This document shows, piece after piece, positions 24,581 through 32,988 of a DNA stretch of 35,342 bases; position 1 is the stretch's first letter, and every line of letters begins with the position of its first letter. The position numbers were made by a program, and so were the translations under genes. The DNA lies in assembly GCA_036159515.1 (NCBI GenBank), contig JAYYEV010000032.1, positions 1-35,342 on the forward strand. The letters run 5' to 3'. This DNA comes from GCA-002727735 sp036159515. Lineage in GTDB: Bacteria > Bacteroidota > Bacteroidia > Flavobacteriales_D > Parvicellaceae. The notes under the pieces are model-generated. The model ran no database searches and was not told where the DNA came from. It worked only from the letters and a program-made list of their open reading frames with translations.

Positions 24581-26935
24581 TTAAAATTTAAAGCTTATAC
24601 CAAGACTTGGTAAAAGAGGAAGTTGATACACTTTGTCTGTGGTTACCCTATCTACGTAAAAAATATTTTGCCTGTTATACAGATTAGTAACACTGGCTGT
24701 AACATCAAGGGTAGTAGTTTTGTTGAATTCAATATGCTTTTTAATAGCAAGGTCAAAACGGTGATAGGAGGAAAGCCTGCCTTGATTTAAATCAGCATAA
24801 ATGATTTCTAAGTCATTTGAATTAATGGTAGTAATATCCGTATTAATACCTTGAGAATAATCAATAGAATGATAGTAACCTTGGGTTTGGGTAAAAGGTA
24901 ATCCACTACCAAAGTTCCACCTTACATTCACTTCCCAATCATTATCTTCACCAAACGTTCTTGTACCTACTAGGTTGATATTGTGTCTTCGATCAAACAG
25001 AGGAGAATATTCTCTTAAACCGTCCCATCTAGTCACTTTACCAAGAGAATATACAGCCCAGAGATAAGTTTTTTCAGCTTTGTATTTGAGGACCACATCT
25101 ACCCCGTAAGCATCACCTGACTCTATGATAAAATCCTTTTTTAGCTCATCAGGAATGGTGTAGGAGTTAATATCATCATTATATAGCTTGTTGCGATTTA
25201 TATTAGACAATTGATTGAACCATTTGTAGTAACCTTCCACATTCAGGGTAAAATTTCTTGAAATATCAAGTTCTCCACCAAGAATAGCATGAGTTGCTTT
25301 TTGAAGATTATGTCTTCTTTCCACTCTTTCCCCATTTGATAGGGTAATGGAATCTTGTAAGTTGTCAGGTCCAGAAAGGAATCCATAAAACAAATTGACT
25401 ACATCACGATCAGAGTTAGCAGAAATTAGGTTTTGGGAGTACAGCCCCGTAGCACCTTTTAATCGGAATTTCTCCGAAACATTATACTTGATACCTAGTC
25501 TAGGCTCTGGTGAAAAATTTCTAAGAGAGGCATAATATTGAGCTCTGAAGCTGGGATTAATAACCAATAAACCTTTTATGATTTTACTATCAATATATCC
25601 TGCTAGTTCAGTTGTGTTTTGATTTTGTTCAATTTGCCTCCCCACGCTGTTAAAGAAATCAAATTCGGTAGCAAATCCATTAATATCAATGCCGTACTTA
25701 ATTTCATTTTCTCTTAGGAAATATTTAAAATCAAACCCAAAGTTGAATCCGTTTATTCTACTAGTTCTTGGAGATAAATTTCCACCGGTAACAGGGTCTT
25801 TTTCAGTGAGTGAAATTTTATAATCACTAATGTTAAACCTTCCTAATATGAGCATAGTTGAGCTGGAGGGAACAATAACAAAGTTGGATCCAATACCCCA
25901 GGAATCCCAATTTAAATCCGATACGGCTTTGTACCTCACACGATCATTATAGTTAAAGCCAAAAAAGTTGATTTTACTACCGTTTGCTGTATTAAAAGAT
26001 AACTTTCCAAAAAGATCAGTAAAATTAAAAGGCAATCCATTGGAGTCAATGTAATTATACAGCAATTTAGAGGTTTGCTCTAAATAAGATGTCTTTCCAG
26101 AAAAAATGTAAGAAGCTGTATTTCCAATGTTATTTTCATCGAGTTTTTTGATAGGTCCCTCCATTTTAAATTTAGAACCGAATGGATTGACAGATATTTT
26201 TCCAGCATGTCTTTTTTTATTGCCGTCAATGGTAGTAATATCCATAATTGAGGAGATTCTACCTCCATAGACTGCAGAAAAACCTCCAGTATAAATATCG
26301 GCGCTTCTAATGATGTCTGTATCGAAAACAGAGAAGAAACCAATGGAGTGGAATGGGTTGTAAATAGTCATGCCGTCAAGAAGAACTTTATTTTGAATGG
26401 GTGATCCTCCTCTGATGTACATTTGCCCTCCCTGATCACCAGTGGTAACTACACCGGGTGTAGTTTGAAGATATTGAGCAAAATCGGGTTCTCCACCAAT
26501 AGCTACTACATGGGCCATATCTCTTGGTGTAGCTTTTATGACAGACATTTTAACCTCTGTTTTTCTTTCAGCTGCTTCTGCACTATACTCAAATTCATCA
26601 AGAATTTCGTCTTTCTCCTCCATGAAAAAATTTTGTGTCTTAATTTTATTAGCCACAATTTCAACAGTATATTCAATGGTATTGAATTCAATATTAGATA
26701 CTTCAAGTGTTATTTTACCTGCCTTTAACTTATTGATTTGATAAAATCCATTGATATCAGTGGATGCACCAATACCAGTGCCTTTAATTTTTACGTTTGT
26801 ACCAAAAGAGGGTTCACCTGATTCCTTTTCATAAACAGTTCCTCTAATGGTTCCTGTTTGCCCGTAAAAATGTGTACTCAATAGGGTTAGAAAAACCAGT
26901 CCAAAGAGGGTTTTTGTGAGCATTTTTACCATCAT
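24581..26935 (-). CDS. TonB-dependent outer-membrane receptor with carboxypeptidase-regulatory-like domain
   Basis: A 784-residue receptor. Signal peptide ending near HFYGQ; a CarboxypepD_reg-like beta domain at about 28-105 (GTIRGTVYEKESGEP); a plug with TPGVVTTGDQGGQMYIRGG and the following LLDGMTIYNPFHS; then a beta-barrel to the C-terminus, which ends in Phe (LGISFKF), as outer-membrane barrels do. No SusD partner is adjacent, so it is a stand-alone receptor rather than a classic glycan locus. It lies 16 bases downstream of the peptidase gene. Substrate unknown; peptides or a metal chelate are possible. Confidence 0.92.
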   Translation of the reverse strand: MMVKMLTKTLFGLVFLTLLSTHFYGQTGTIRGTVYEKESGEPSFGTNVKIKGTGIGASTDINGFYQINKLKAGKITLEVSNIEFNTIEYTVEIVANKIKTQNFFMEEKDEILDEFEYSAEAAERKTEVKMSVIKATPRDMAHVVAIGGEPDFAQYLQTTPGVVTTGDQGGQMYIRGGSPIQNKVLLDGMTIYNPFHSIGFFSVFDTDIIRSADIYTGGFSAVYGGRISSIMDITTIDGNKKRHAGKISVNPFGSKFKMEGPIKKLDENNIGNTASYIFSGKTSYLEQTSKLLYNYIDSNGLPFNFTDLFGKLSFNTANGSKINFFGFNYNDRVRYKAVSDLNWDSWGIGSNFVIVPSSSTMLILGRFNISDYKISLTEKDPVTGGNLSPRTSRINGFNFGFDFKYFLRENEIKYGIDINGFATEFDFFNSVGRQIEQNQNTTELAGYIDSKIIKGLLVINPSFRAQYYASLRNFSPEPRLGIKYNVSEKFRLKGATGLYSQNLISANSDRDVVNLFYGFLSGPDNLQDSITLSNGERVERRHNLQKATHAILGGELDISRNFTLNVEGYYKWFNQLSNINRNKLYNDDINSYTIPDELKKDFIIESGDAYGVDVVLKYKAEKTYLWAVYSLGKVTRWDGLREYSPLFDRRHNINLVGTRTFGEDNDWEVNVRWNFGSGLPFTQTQGYYHSIDYSQGINTDITTINSNDLEIIYADLNQGRLSSYHRFDLAIKKHIEFNKTTTLDVTASVTNLYNRQNIFYVDRVTTDKVYQLPLLPSLGISFKF

Positions 26936-26951
26936 GGTCCCGAAGATAAAA

Positions 26952-29060
26952 TTATTTGTTATTGGCGATTATATAATTTAATACTTTTTGCATTAAATGA
27001 ACGCGGTCTTTACCCCTCACATTATGCTTGTGCATTGGGTAAGGAAAAAAGTCCACTTGTACACCTGCGTCCACACAGGCTTTAACAAATGAAATATTGT
27101 GCTGCATGACTACTACATCGTCTAAAGTGCCATGAATTAAAAGTAACGGATCTTTCAACTCTTTTGCTTTTTGAATCAGACTGGTTTTTGCATATCCTTC
27201 TGAATTTTCTTGAGGTTGATCCATATATCGTTCTCCATACATGACTTCGTACCATTTCCAGTCAATCACTGGACCACCTGCTACCCCACAAGTAAATTCA
27301 TCTTGATAATGGGTCAATAATGAAGTAGTCATAAAACCTCCATAGCTCCATCCATGTACTGCTATTCTATTTGGATCTACATAGGGTTTCTTTTTCAGAA
27401 AGTTTATTCCTTCCAATTGATCTTTCATTTCTAATTGCCCCAAATTTCTAAAAATAGCACTTTCAAATTCAAATCCTCTGTTTGCAGAACCTCTTCCATC
27501 CAACGTGTAAATGAGGTAACCCTGGTTCGCCATCCAATGCATCCACAGACTGGCTCCTCCCAACCACCTGTTGGTGACTAGCTGAGCATGAGGACCTCCA
27601 TAAACATAGATCAGAACAGGGTAAGTTTTAGAAGAATCAAATTGGTTTGGAGTAATCATTCTGGAGTACAATACCTCACCATCTGTTGAGTTGATTTGGT
27701 TAAAAATGGTATGGCCAATAGCGTAGTCTGATAGAGGGTTTTCGGCTTGCTTCAGTACATTTACCTTGCCAGTTTTGATGTCAATTACTTGTGTAGTTCC
27801 CGGATTTTCTAAATTGGAAAATTGGTCTAGAAGATAACGACCATTTGGGCTTAGTTTAGTTTGATGAACGCCTGGTTTTGTAGTGATTCTTTGTAATCCA
27901 GTTCCATCTAAATGAATGGAGTATGTATGTAGTTCTCTTGGGTCTTCACCCGTGCCCTGAAAATATATGGTATTTTCTTTAATAGCTAGTAAAGTAGTAG
28001 TTACCCATTTGTTTTTCGTGATTTGATTAAGGAGCTTCCCATCTGTATTATAGTGATATAAATTCATAAATCCATCTCGTTCACTAAACGTAACAAATTC
28101 ATCATTTTTTCCTGGGATGAAGTATAATGGATATTCGGGTTCAACCCATTTATCATTTTTCTCTTCTAAGATGGTTTTAATACGTTTTCCTGTTGTTGCT
28201 TCGTATTGAGCCCACTTCATGTGATTTTGGCCTCTGTTCAGTTCAGCTATGTAGATAAATTGATCTTCTGGACACCAAGTAAGATTGGTTACATAATCGT
28301 CTTTTTTGTGAATGGTTTGGAGGTAAATAAGCGTTTTAGTCTTTACGTTGTAGACTCCCACCTTGCCGTATTCACTAGGTTGTCCAGCCATTGGATATTT
28401 AACAGATTTTAATGATCCAGGGGTTTGATTGATATTAAGTAATGGGTAATCATGCACATCGGTTTCATCTTTTTCATAAAAGGCTACCATTTCTCCATTA
28501 TTACTCCAAAAAATACCATTTTTGATTCCAAATTCATTTCTATGAATGGACTGGCCTGCCACAACATTTGGGTTTACATGTTCGGTAATGGCTTCTGAAG
28601 AATCCAATGAATGAGCTAGATAAAGATTATTTTCTATGGTGTAAGCAATGTGTTTTTTTGAGGGGCTAAGGGTGGTGTTTTCAGCCTTTTTGGGATAGCT
28701 ATACGTGACTTCGCCATTTTTTGTTTTGGCATAGCATTCCCCATTTTGTATATAATAAAATGACTTATCATTTTCAAAAATCAATCTTCTTATTTCCCTT
28801 AAGTTTTTATTGATCTTTAAGTCGGTATTGTATAGTTTTTTGGTCCCTTTTTTTGTAGGTTGATAAACTAAAAGAGCATCTTTGTCCTTTTTGTATAATG
28901 AGTTAGATGAAGTCCAATCTAGCCCATATAAATTGTCCGGATAAAGTCCTTTGTAATATCCAAGGACAGCATCTTGGAGTGTCAATTCTTTTTTAGTTTC
29001 TTGACTAAAAATAGATGAGGATACAAGTAGTAAAGTGAAAAATAAAAAGGTTGATCTCAT
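26952..29060 (-). CDS. Dipeptidyl-peptidase IV-like serine peptidase (S9B)
   Basis: A 702-residue secreted exopeptidase that would remove dipeptides, typically X-Pro, from peptide N-termini. Signal peptide ending IFSQ; an eight-bladed propeller-like region of about 430 residues; and an alpha/beta-hydrolase domain with the nucleophile Ser572 in HGWSYGGF, an Asp in the HGTLDD turn (647/648) and His679 in KHNVRG. YVYGGPHAQLV is the usual oxyanion-side segment. It sits upstream of the TonB receptor, 16 bases apart, so peptide digestion and uptake may be linked (inference). Confidence 0.92.
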   Translation of the reverse strand: MRSTFLFFTLLLVSSSIFSQETKKELTLQDAVLGYYKGLYPDNLYGLDWTSSNSLYKKDKDALLVYQPTKKGTKKLYNTDLKINKNLREIRRLIFENDKSFYYIQNGECYAKTKNGEVTYSYPKKAENTTLSPSKKHIAYTIENNLYLAHSLDSSEAITEHVNPNVVAGQSIHRNEFGIKNGIFWSNNGEMVAFYEKDETDVHDYPLLNINQTPGSLKSVKYPMAGQPSEYGKVGVYNVKTKTLIYLQTIHKKDDYVTNLTWCPEDQFIYIAELNRGQNHMKWAQYEATTGKRIKTILEEKNDKWVEPEYPLYFIPGKNDEFVTFSERDGFMNLYHYNTDGKLLNQITKNKWVTTTLLAIKENTIYFQGTGEDPRELHTYSIHLDGTGLQRITTKPGVHQTKLSPNGRYLLDQFSNLENPGTTQVIDIKTGKVNVLKQAENPLSDYAIGHTIFNQINSTDGEVLYSRMITPNQFDSSKTYPVLIYVYGGPHAQLVTNRWLGGASLWMHWMANQGYLIYTLDGRGSANRGFEFESAIFRNLGQLEMKDQLEGINFLKKKPYVDPNRIAVHGWSYGGFMTTSLLTHYQDEFTCGVAGGPVIDWKWYEVMYGERYMDQPQENSEGYAKTSLIQKAKELKDPLLLIHGTLDDVVVMQHNISFVKACVDAGVQVDFFPYPMHKHNVRGKDRVHLMQKVLNYIIANNK

Positions 29061-29073
29061 GATTAAATTTTCT

Positions 29074-29081
29074 CAAATATA
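29074..29081 (-). promoter_or_regulatory. Candidate -7 promoter element for the peptidase/TonB receptor operon
   Basis: TATATTTG on the minus strand matches TAnnTTTG exactly, 13 bases before the peptidase ATG at 29060, implying a short leader. No TTG -33 element was found. It lies in the 85-base gap shared with the divergent crtY-blh gene. Confidence 0.45.
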
Positions 29082-29145
29082 TTCAATTACATTCATGTGA
29101 GGAGTAATACAATTATGTGTATCTTGTTTATCAAATTCAAAGCTC

Positions 29146-31131
29146 ATTCAGAATTCACATTACGATATAGTTTTTGCAGGTTGGGGTGCCAGTACTTGCT
29201 TACTTCTGAAAGAAATGGAAAAACAGGGGCTGTTGAGTAATTGCCGTGTAGCAATCATAGATCCTAGCACGAAAAAAGAAAATGATAAAACATTTTGTTT
29301 TTGGGCTCATAAAGAAGATGATATTTTGTTGGATCATCAAGATTTAATCAGTCATCACTGGACTCATATCCAAATCAACAACAATAAAAAATCGCCCATA
29401 AGTCCCCTACAATATTATCACATTAATAGCTTAGATTTATATGATGTTACACGTGCTACTGTAGAAAAATATAATATAGAGATAGTGGCTGGAAAAGTGG
29501 AAAAAATTGTCAAGCAAGATACCTACCAAATTTCCACTGAGAAACAGCAAATTAGCAGTGATTGGATATTTGATAGTAGACCACCAGACTTTAATACAAT
29601 CAAGAATAATCCATATTACATTTCACAGTCTTTTTATGGGCTAAAAATTGAGTTAACATCTTCTCAATTTGATCGTGAAGTGTATCACATGATGGATTTT
29701 AGGGTCGCACAACAAAAATCAACACAGTTCATTTATATCCTTCCATATGATCAACATACTGGTTTAGTAGAGTTGACTCGTTTTGGGAAGTTACTGATTC
29801 AAAAAGAGGAAGCAATAAAAATATTGGATGAATATATCCTTCAGCAATATGGGGAGTATACTGTACTTGATGACGAACAAGGAGTAATTCCCATGAGTTC
29901 TTTATTGCCTAAAAAAAGTAAAAAAGATAAATGGGTCAATATCGGTACACGGGGCGGTAGTGTAAAACCAAGTACGGGATATGCATTTAAAAATATGCAT
30001 AAACATGCTAAGCAAATATGTGCCAATGGAAAGTTGAATAACGTATCCTTTAAAGCCAATCCTCGTTTTTTATTTTATGATCAATTATTACTTATTATTT
30101 TAACCCTTTGGCCCTTAAAGGGTAAACCCATATTCGAACGTTTATTTAAAGTACGATCTCCTGATTTCGTGTTAAAATTTTTGGATGAAAAATCCTCCTT
30201 TGGAGAAGATTTATCCATGTTCACTCAACTTCAAATTGGTTCATTTTTAAAGGCAACTGCAGTATGGCTTTTTTGGAAGATGAAATGGATTTTACCTATT
30301 TTGTTCATGTGGCTTTATGCAATAATTGGTCATGATCATTTTGAGATTAACCAAGTATTTTTCAGTTCATTTGATGTGTATATTTTGGTTTCAGGCTTAT
30401 TACTTGTAGGTATTCCGCATGGGGCATTAGATCACCTTACAGAAGGGTTGTTTGCGGAGAAAAAAGTAACAATTAAGTTTATCATTTCTTATTTAGGATT
30501 AATGCTTCCCATATTTTTAGTGTGGTATGTTGTTCCACCAGTAGGTTTGCTGATATTTCTACTTTATTCAGCATGGCATTTCGGTCAAACAGATGTTAAT
30601 AATTGGGGATTTTCAAGCCCTTTATTGGCCTTTGGTTGGGGGGTGTCGCTCCTTGCTTTTTTATTTGGAACACACTTCAATGAATTCAATTACATCTTAT
30701 CCCTCATAGGTGTTCACCCACTTCCGATAGGTAATGGCATTGATTTTTGGTCATATGCATTGATGCTTTGGCCAATGGTAGTTGCTTTGGTATATAAAAA
30801 ATGGAATTGGCTTGGTTTGATTGCTTTTTTAATACTTGCTCAAAACTTAGGACTACTGGTCTCGTTTGGCCTTTATTTTATCTTTCATCACAGTCTTACA
30901 GGCTGGTATAATTTAAAAACTAATTTAAAGTGGTCACACCTGAAAATGTACGTACAAGCCTTACCCTTCAATTTAGGTGCTATCTTATTATACTGGTTAC
31001 TTTTTGTTAAACTTGAAAACGGATTAGAAGTGAATGCAGCACTTTTCCTAGTTTTTCTATCTTGCGTAAGCTTTCCTCACGTCATTTGCATGAGTAAGTT
31101 CTATCAAAAAAATAACTTAGGTGTAGCGTAA
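29146..31131 (+). CDS. Fused lycopene beta-cyclase / Brp-Blh beta-carotene 15,15'-dioxygenase
   Basis: One frame, 661 residues from an ATT start. N-terminal half: CrtY/CrtL-type flavoprotein cyclase with dinucleotide-binding YDIVFAGWGAST, then NDKTFCFW, FIYILPYDQHTGLVELT (Glu209) and GTRGGSVKPSTGYAF. C-terminal half, from about residue 380: multi-helix membrane Brp/Blh oxygenase with iron-ligand motifs GIPHGALDH (His425), SAWHFGQTD (His478), FHHSLTGW (His581/582) and FPHV (His645). Together they would make beta-carotene from lycopene and cleave it to retinal in the membrane. The first ATG at 29215 would cut off the nucleotide-binding motif. No ATG, GTG or TTG exists in frame before it back to a TGA at 29098, so ATT at 29146 is the best start. 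The gene overlaps the convergent acyltransferase by 15 bases. Confidence 0.9.
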   Translation: MQNSHYDIVFAGWGASTCLLLKEMEKQGLLSNCRVAIIDPSTKKENDKTFCFWAHKEDDILLDHQDLISHHWTHIQINNNKKSPISPLQYYHINSLDLYDVTRATVEKYNIEIVAGKVEKIVKQDTYQISTEKQQISSDWIFDSRPPDFNTIKNNPYYISQSFYGLKIELTSSQFDREVYHMMDFRVAQQKSTQFIYILPYDQHTGLVELTRFGKLLIQKEEAIKILDEYILQQYGEYTVLDDEQGVIPMSSLLPKKSKKDKWVNIGTRGGSVKPSTGYAFKNMHKHAKQICANGKLNNVSFKANPRFLFYDQLLLIILTLWPLKGKPIFERLFKVRSPDFVLKFLDEKSSFGEDLSMFTQLQIGSFLKATAVWLFWKMKWILPILFMWLYAIIGHDHFEINQVFFSSFDVYILVSGLLLVGIPHGALDHLTEGLFAEKKVTIKFIISYLGLMLPIFLVWYVVPPVGLLIFLLYSAWHFGQTDVNNWGFSSPLLAFGWGVSLLAFLFGTHFNEFNYILSLIGVHPLPIGNGIDFWSYALMLWPMVVALVYKKWNWLGLIAFLILAQNLGLLVSFGLYFIFHHSLTGWYNLKTNLKWSHLKMYVQALPFNLGAILLYWLLFVKLENGLEVNAALFLVFLSCVSFPHVICMSKFYQKNNLGVA

Positions 31132-31674
31132 ATCGATGCTAAACTTGTGAGGAAATTTAGCTACAATTTCTTTGTAAAAGTCCATAATCTTTTTCATATC
31201 TCCAGCCATGTTTTCGGTTGGGAAAATAACTTTGCCCACACCCGCAATTTTATTTTTATAATCAAGATAAGCTAAGCAAATGGGCACATTGGCTTTCTTG
31301 GCTACGTGATAAAATCCACTTTTCCATTCTTTTCTTAACGACCTTGTCCCTTCAGGCGTTATGGCCATGACAAACTTCTCTTTTAAGCTAAAAAAACGGG
31401 CCATAGTTTCTACGTTGCTGATTCCTTTTTGAGAGTTCCCTTTTGTGTCAATGGGTATACCTCCAATGGGTTTAATAATGAGGTTAAATGGAAAACGAAA
31501 CCACTGTTTTTTGATAGCAAATTTGTAAGGAATCTTCAACGCTTTAAAAGATAACACCGAAAAAAGAAAATCCCAGTTACTTGTGTGAGGTGCACCAATT
31601 AGTACGCACCTGTCATATTCCTTCGGAATTTCAGGATTAATCTTCCAACCAAATAGCCTTAAAATGAATTTATA
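31117..31674 (-). CDS. PlsC-type lysophospholipid acyltransferase family protein
   Basis: A 185-residue glycerolipid acyltransferase domain. Motif I is HTSNWD (H-x4-D), the catalytic pair; motif III is TPEGTRS, which binds the phosphate. It is shorter than classic 1-acylglycerol-3-phosphate acyltransferases and matches the small Bacteroidota members that act on unusual lipids; the acceptor is unknown. I start at ATG 31674 (MYKFILRLFGWKI), the usual beginning for this group. A TTG at 31707 would add 11 residues and lie two bases after the DUF819 stop. It is probably in one operon with the DUF819 and DUF349 genes. Confidence 0.85.
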   Translation of the reverse strand, partial: YKFILRLFGWKINPEIPKEYDRCVLIGAPHTSNWDFLFSVLSFKALKIPYKFAIKKQWFRFPFNLIIKPIGGIPIDTKGNSQKGISNVETMARFFSLKEKFVMAITPEGTRSLRKEWKSGFYHVAKKANVPICLAYLDYKNKIAGVGKVIFPTENMAGDMKKIMDFYKEIVAKFPHKFSIDLRYT

Positions 31675-31709
31675 CATCGTTAGTTGTATTAAATCAAAAA
31701 TAGACAAAA

Positions 31710-32969
31710 TTATGGACTAGCCATTTCCATTAAGGTGGCACAAATAATAGCTCCATAGGTGCCTAATGCATAACCTAAAACAGCTAATAACACGCCTACA
31801 GGTGCAAGGCTAGGATGAAAAGCAGATGCCACTACTGGAGCTGAAGCAGCACCTCCTACATTAGCTTTACTACCTACCGCTAAAAAGAAAAAAGGAGCTT
31901 TAATTAACTTAGCTACAGCAAACAAAAGTCCTACGTGAAAAGCCATCCAAATTAAGCCCACTACAATCAGTAATGGTTCTTCTAACGCTTTAGTTATATC
32001 CATCTTCATTCCTATGATAGCTACCAATAAATAGATAAAAACACTTCCAATTTTGGAAGCACCAGCTCCTTCCAATGACCTGAGTTTAGAAAAGGATAAG
32101 GACAAGCCAAATGTTGTCGCAATAACTACGACCCAAAAGAAATGACTGGTAAGTACAGTATCAGCAAAGTAGGGGATAACATCACCTATTTTCACTAAAT
32201 AATTGCCTAGGAAGTGTGATAATCCCACACCTCCTAAAGCTATGGCGGCAATTTTAATAAGGTCTTGGAAAGTGGTGTTTTTCTCTACCGTACTGCTATA
32301 GTTTTCCATTTTGTCTTTCAAATTATCAATAGCACTGGAATCGGCTTTTAGCCATCGATCAATTTTAGCTGACTTTCCTGCTCCCAACAAAATTAAAGCC
32401 ATCCAAATATTAGCCACTACAATATCTACGGTGATCATAGCTCCATATTTTGACGGGTTATATTGGTACAGCTCCAACATGGCTGTTTGGTTGGCACCTC
32501 CACCAATCCAACTTCCTGCTAGGGTGGCTAGTCCTCTCCATGCTGCATCAAAGTCCAAACCTCCTACTGTTTCTGGTGAAAAAAGAGCCGTAATGAGAAT
32601 AGCAATCGGTCCACCAATTATAATGCCCACGGTGGCCGTAAAAAACATGATCAATGCTTTGGGACCAAGCCGAACAATACCTTTTAAATCCGTGCTGAGA
32701 GTCATTAAAATTAATGAAGCGGGTAAAAAATAATTTTTAGCCACCGGCCATAGTCCCGACACTTTTGGAGATATCACACCAAAAGTACTCAGCAAAGAGG
32801 GAAGTAGATAGCACAATAAAAGGGCAGGTACAAATTTGTAAAAGCCTTTAAGTGACTTGAGATTAGCGGTGTAAAATATAAGGGCTAGGCAAGAAACCAA
32901 CAAACCAAGTACAACCGCATCATCGGTGATAAGTGGCATTTCTAGCTCTTTTAATTCTGAATCGCTCAT
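31710..32969 (-). CDS. DUF819 family integral membrane protein
   Basis: A 419-residue polytopic protein with about ten or more hydrophobic helices in two halves, separated by a charged loop (about residues 205-235). WRGLATLAGSWIGGGANQ and the late GSKANVGGAASAPVVASAF are the conserved glycine-rich family segments, reminiscent of the two pore-lining hairpins of symmetric transporters. The substrate is not established. It begins 19 bases downstream of the DUF349 gene. Confidence 0.88.
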   Translation of the reverse strand: MSDSELKELEMPLITDDAVVLGLLVSCLALIFYTANLKSLKGFYKFVPALLLCYLLPSLLSTFGVISPKVSGLWPVAKNYFLPASLILMTLSTDLKGIVRLGPKALIMFFTATVGIIIGGPIAILITALFSPETVGGLDFDAAWRGLATLAGSWIGGGANQTAMLELYQYNPSKYGAMITVDIVVANIWMALILLGAGKSAKIDRWLKADSSAIDNLKDKMENYSSTVEKNTTFQDLIKIAAIALGGVGLSHFLGNYLVKIGDVIPYFADTVLTSHFFWVVVIATTFGLSLSFSKLRSLEGAGASKIGSVFIYLLVAIIGMKMDITKALEEPLLIVVGLIWMAFHVGLLFAVAKLIKAPFFFLAVGSKANVGGAASAPVVASAFHPSLAPVGVLLAVLGYALGTYGAIICATLMEMASP

Positions 32970-32988
32970 ATTATTTGGAAAGGTAGAA

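Noticed and set aside
29115..29225. ATG at 29115 as the start of the cyclase gene
   Set aside because: It is out of frame with the cyclase and ends in a TAA after about 36 codons; the family motifs are in the other frame.
32311..32733. Plus-strand 140-codon open frame inside the DUF819 gene
   Set aside because: It lies fully antisense to a clear conserved membrane protein, and its translation has no recognisable features.
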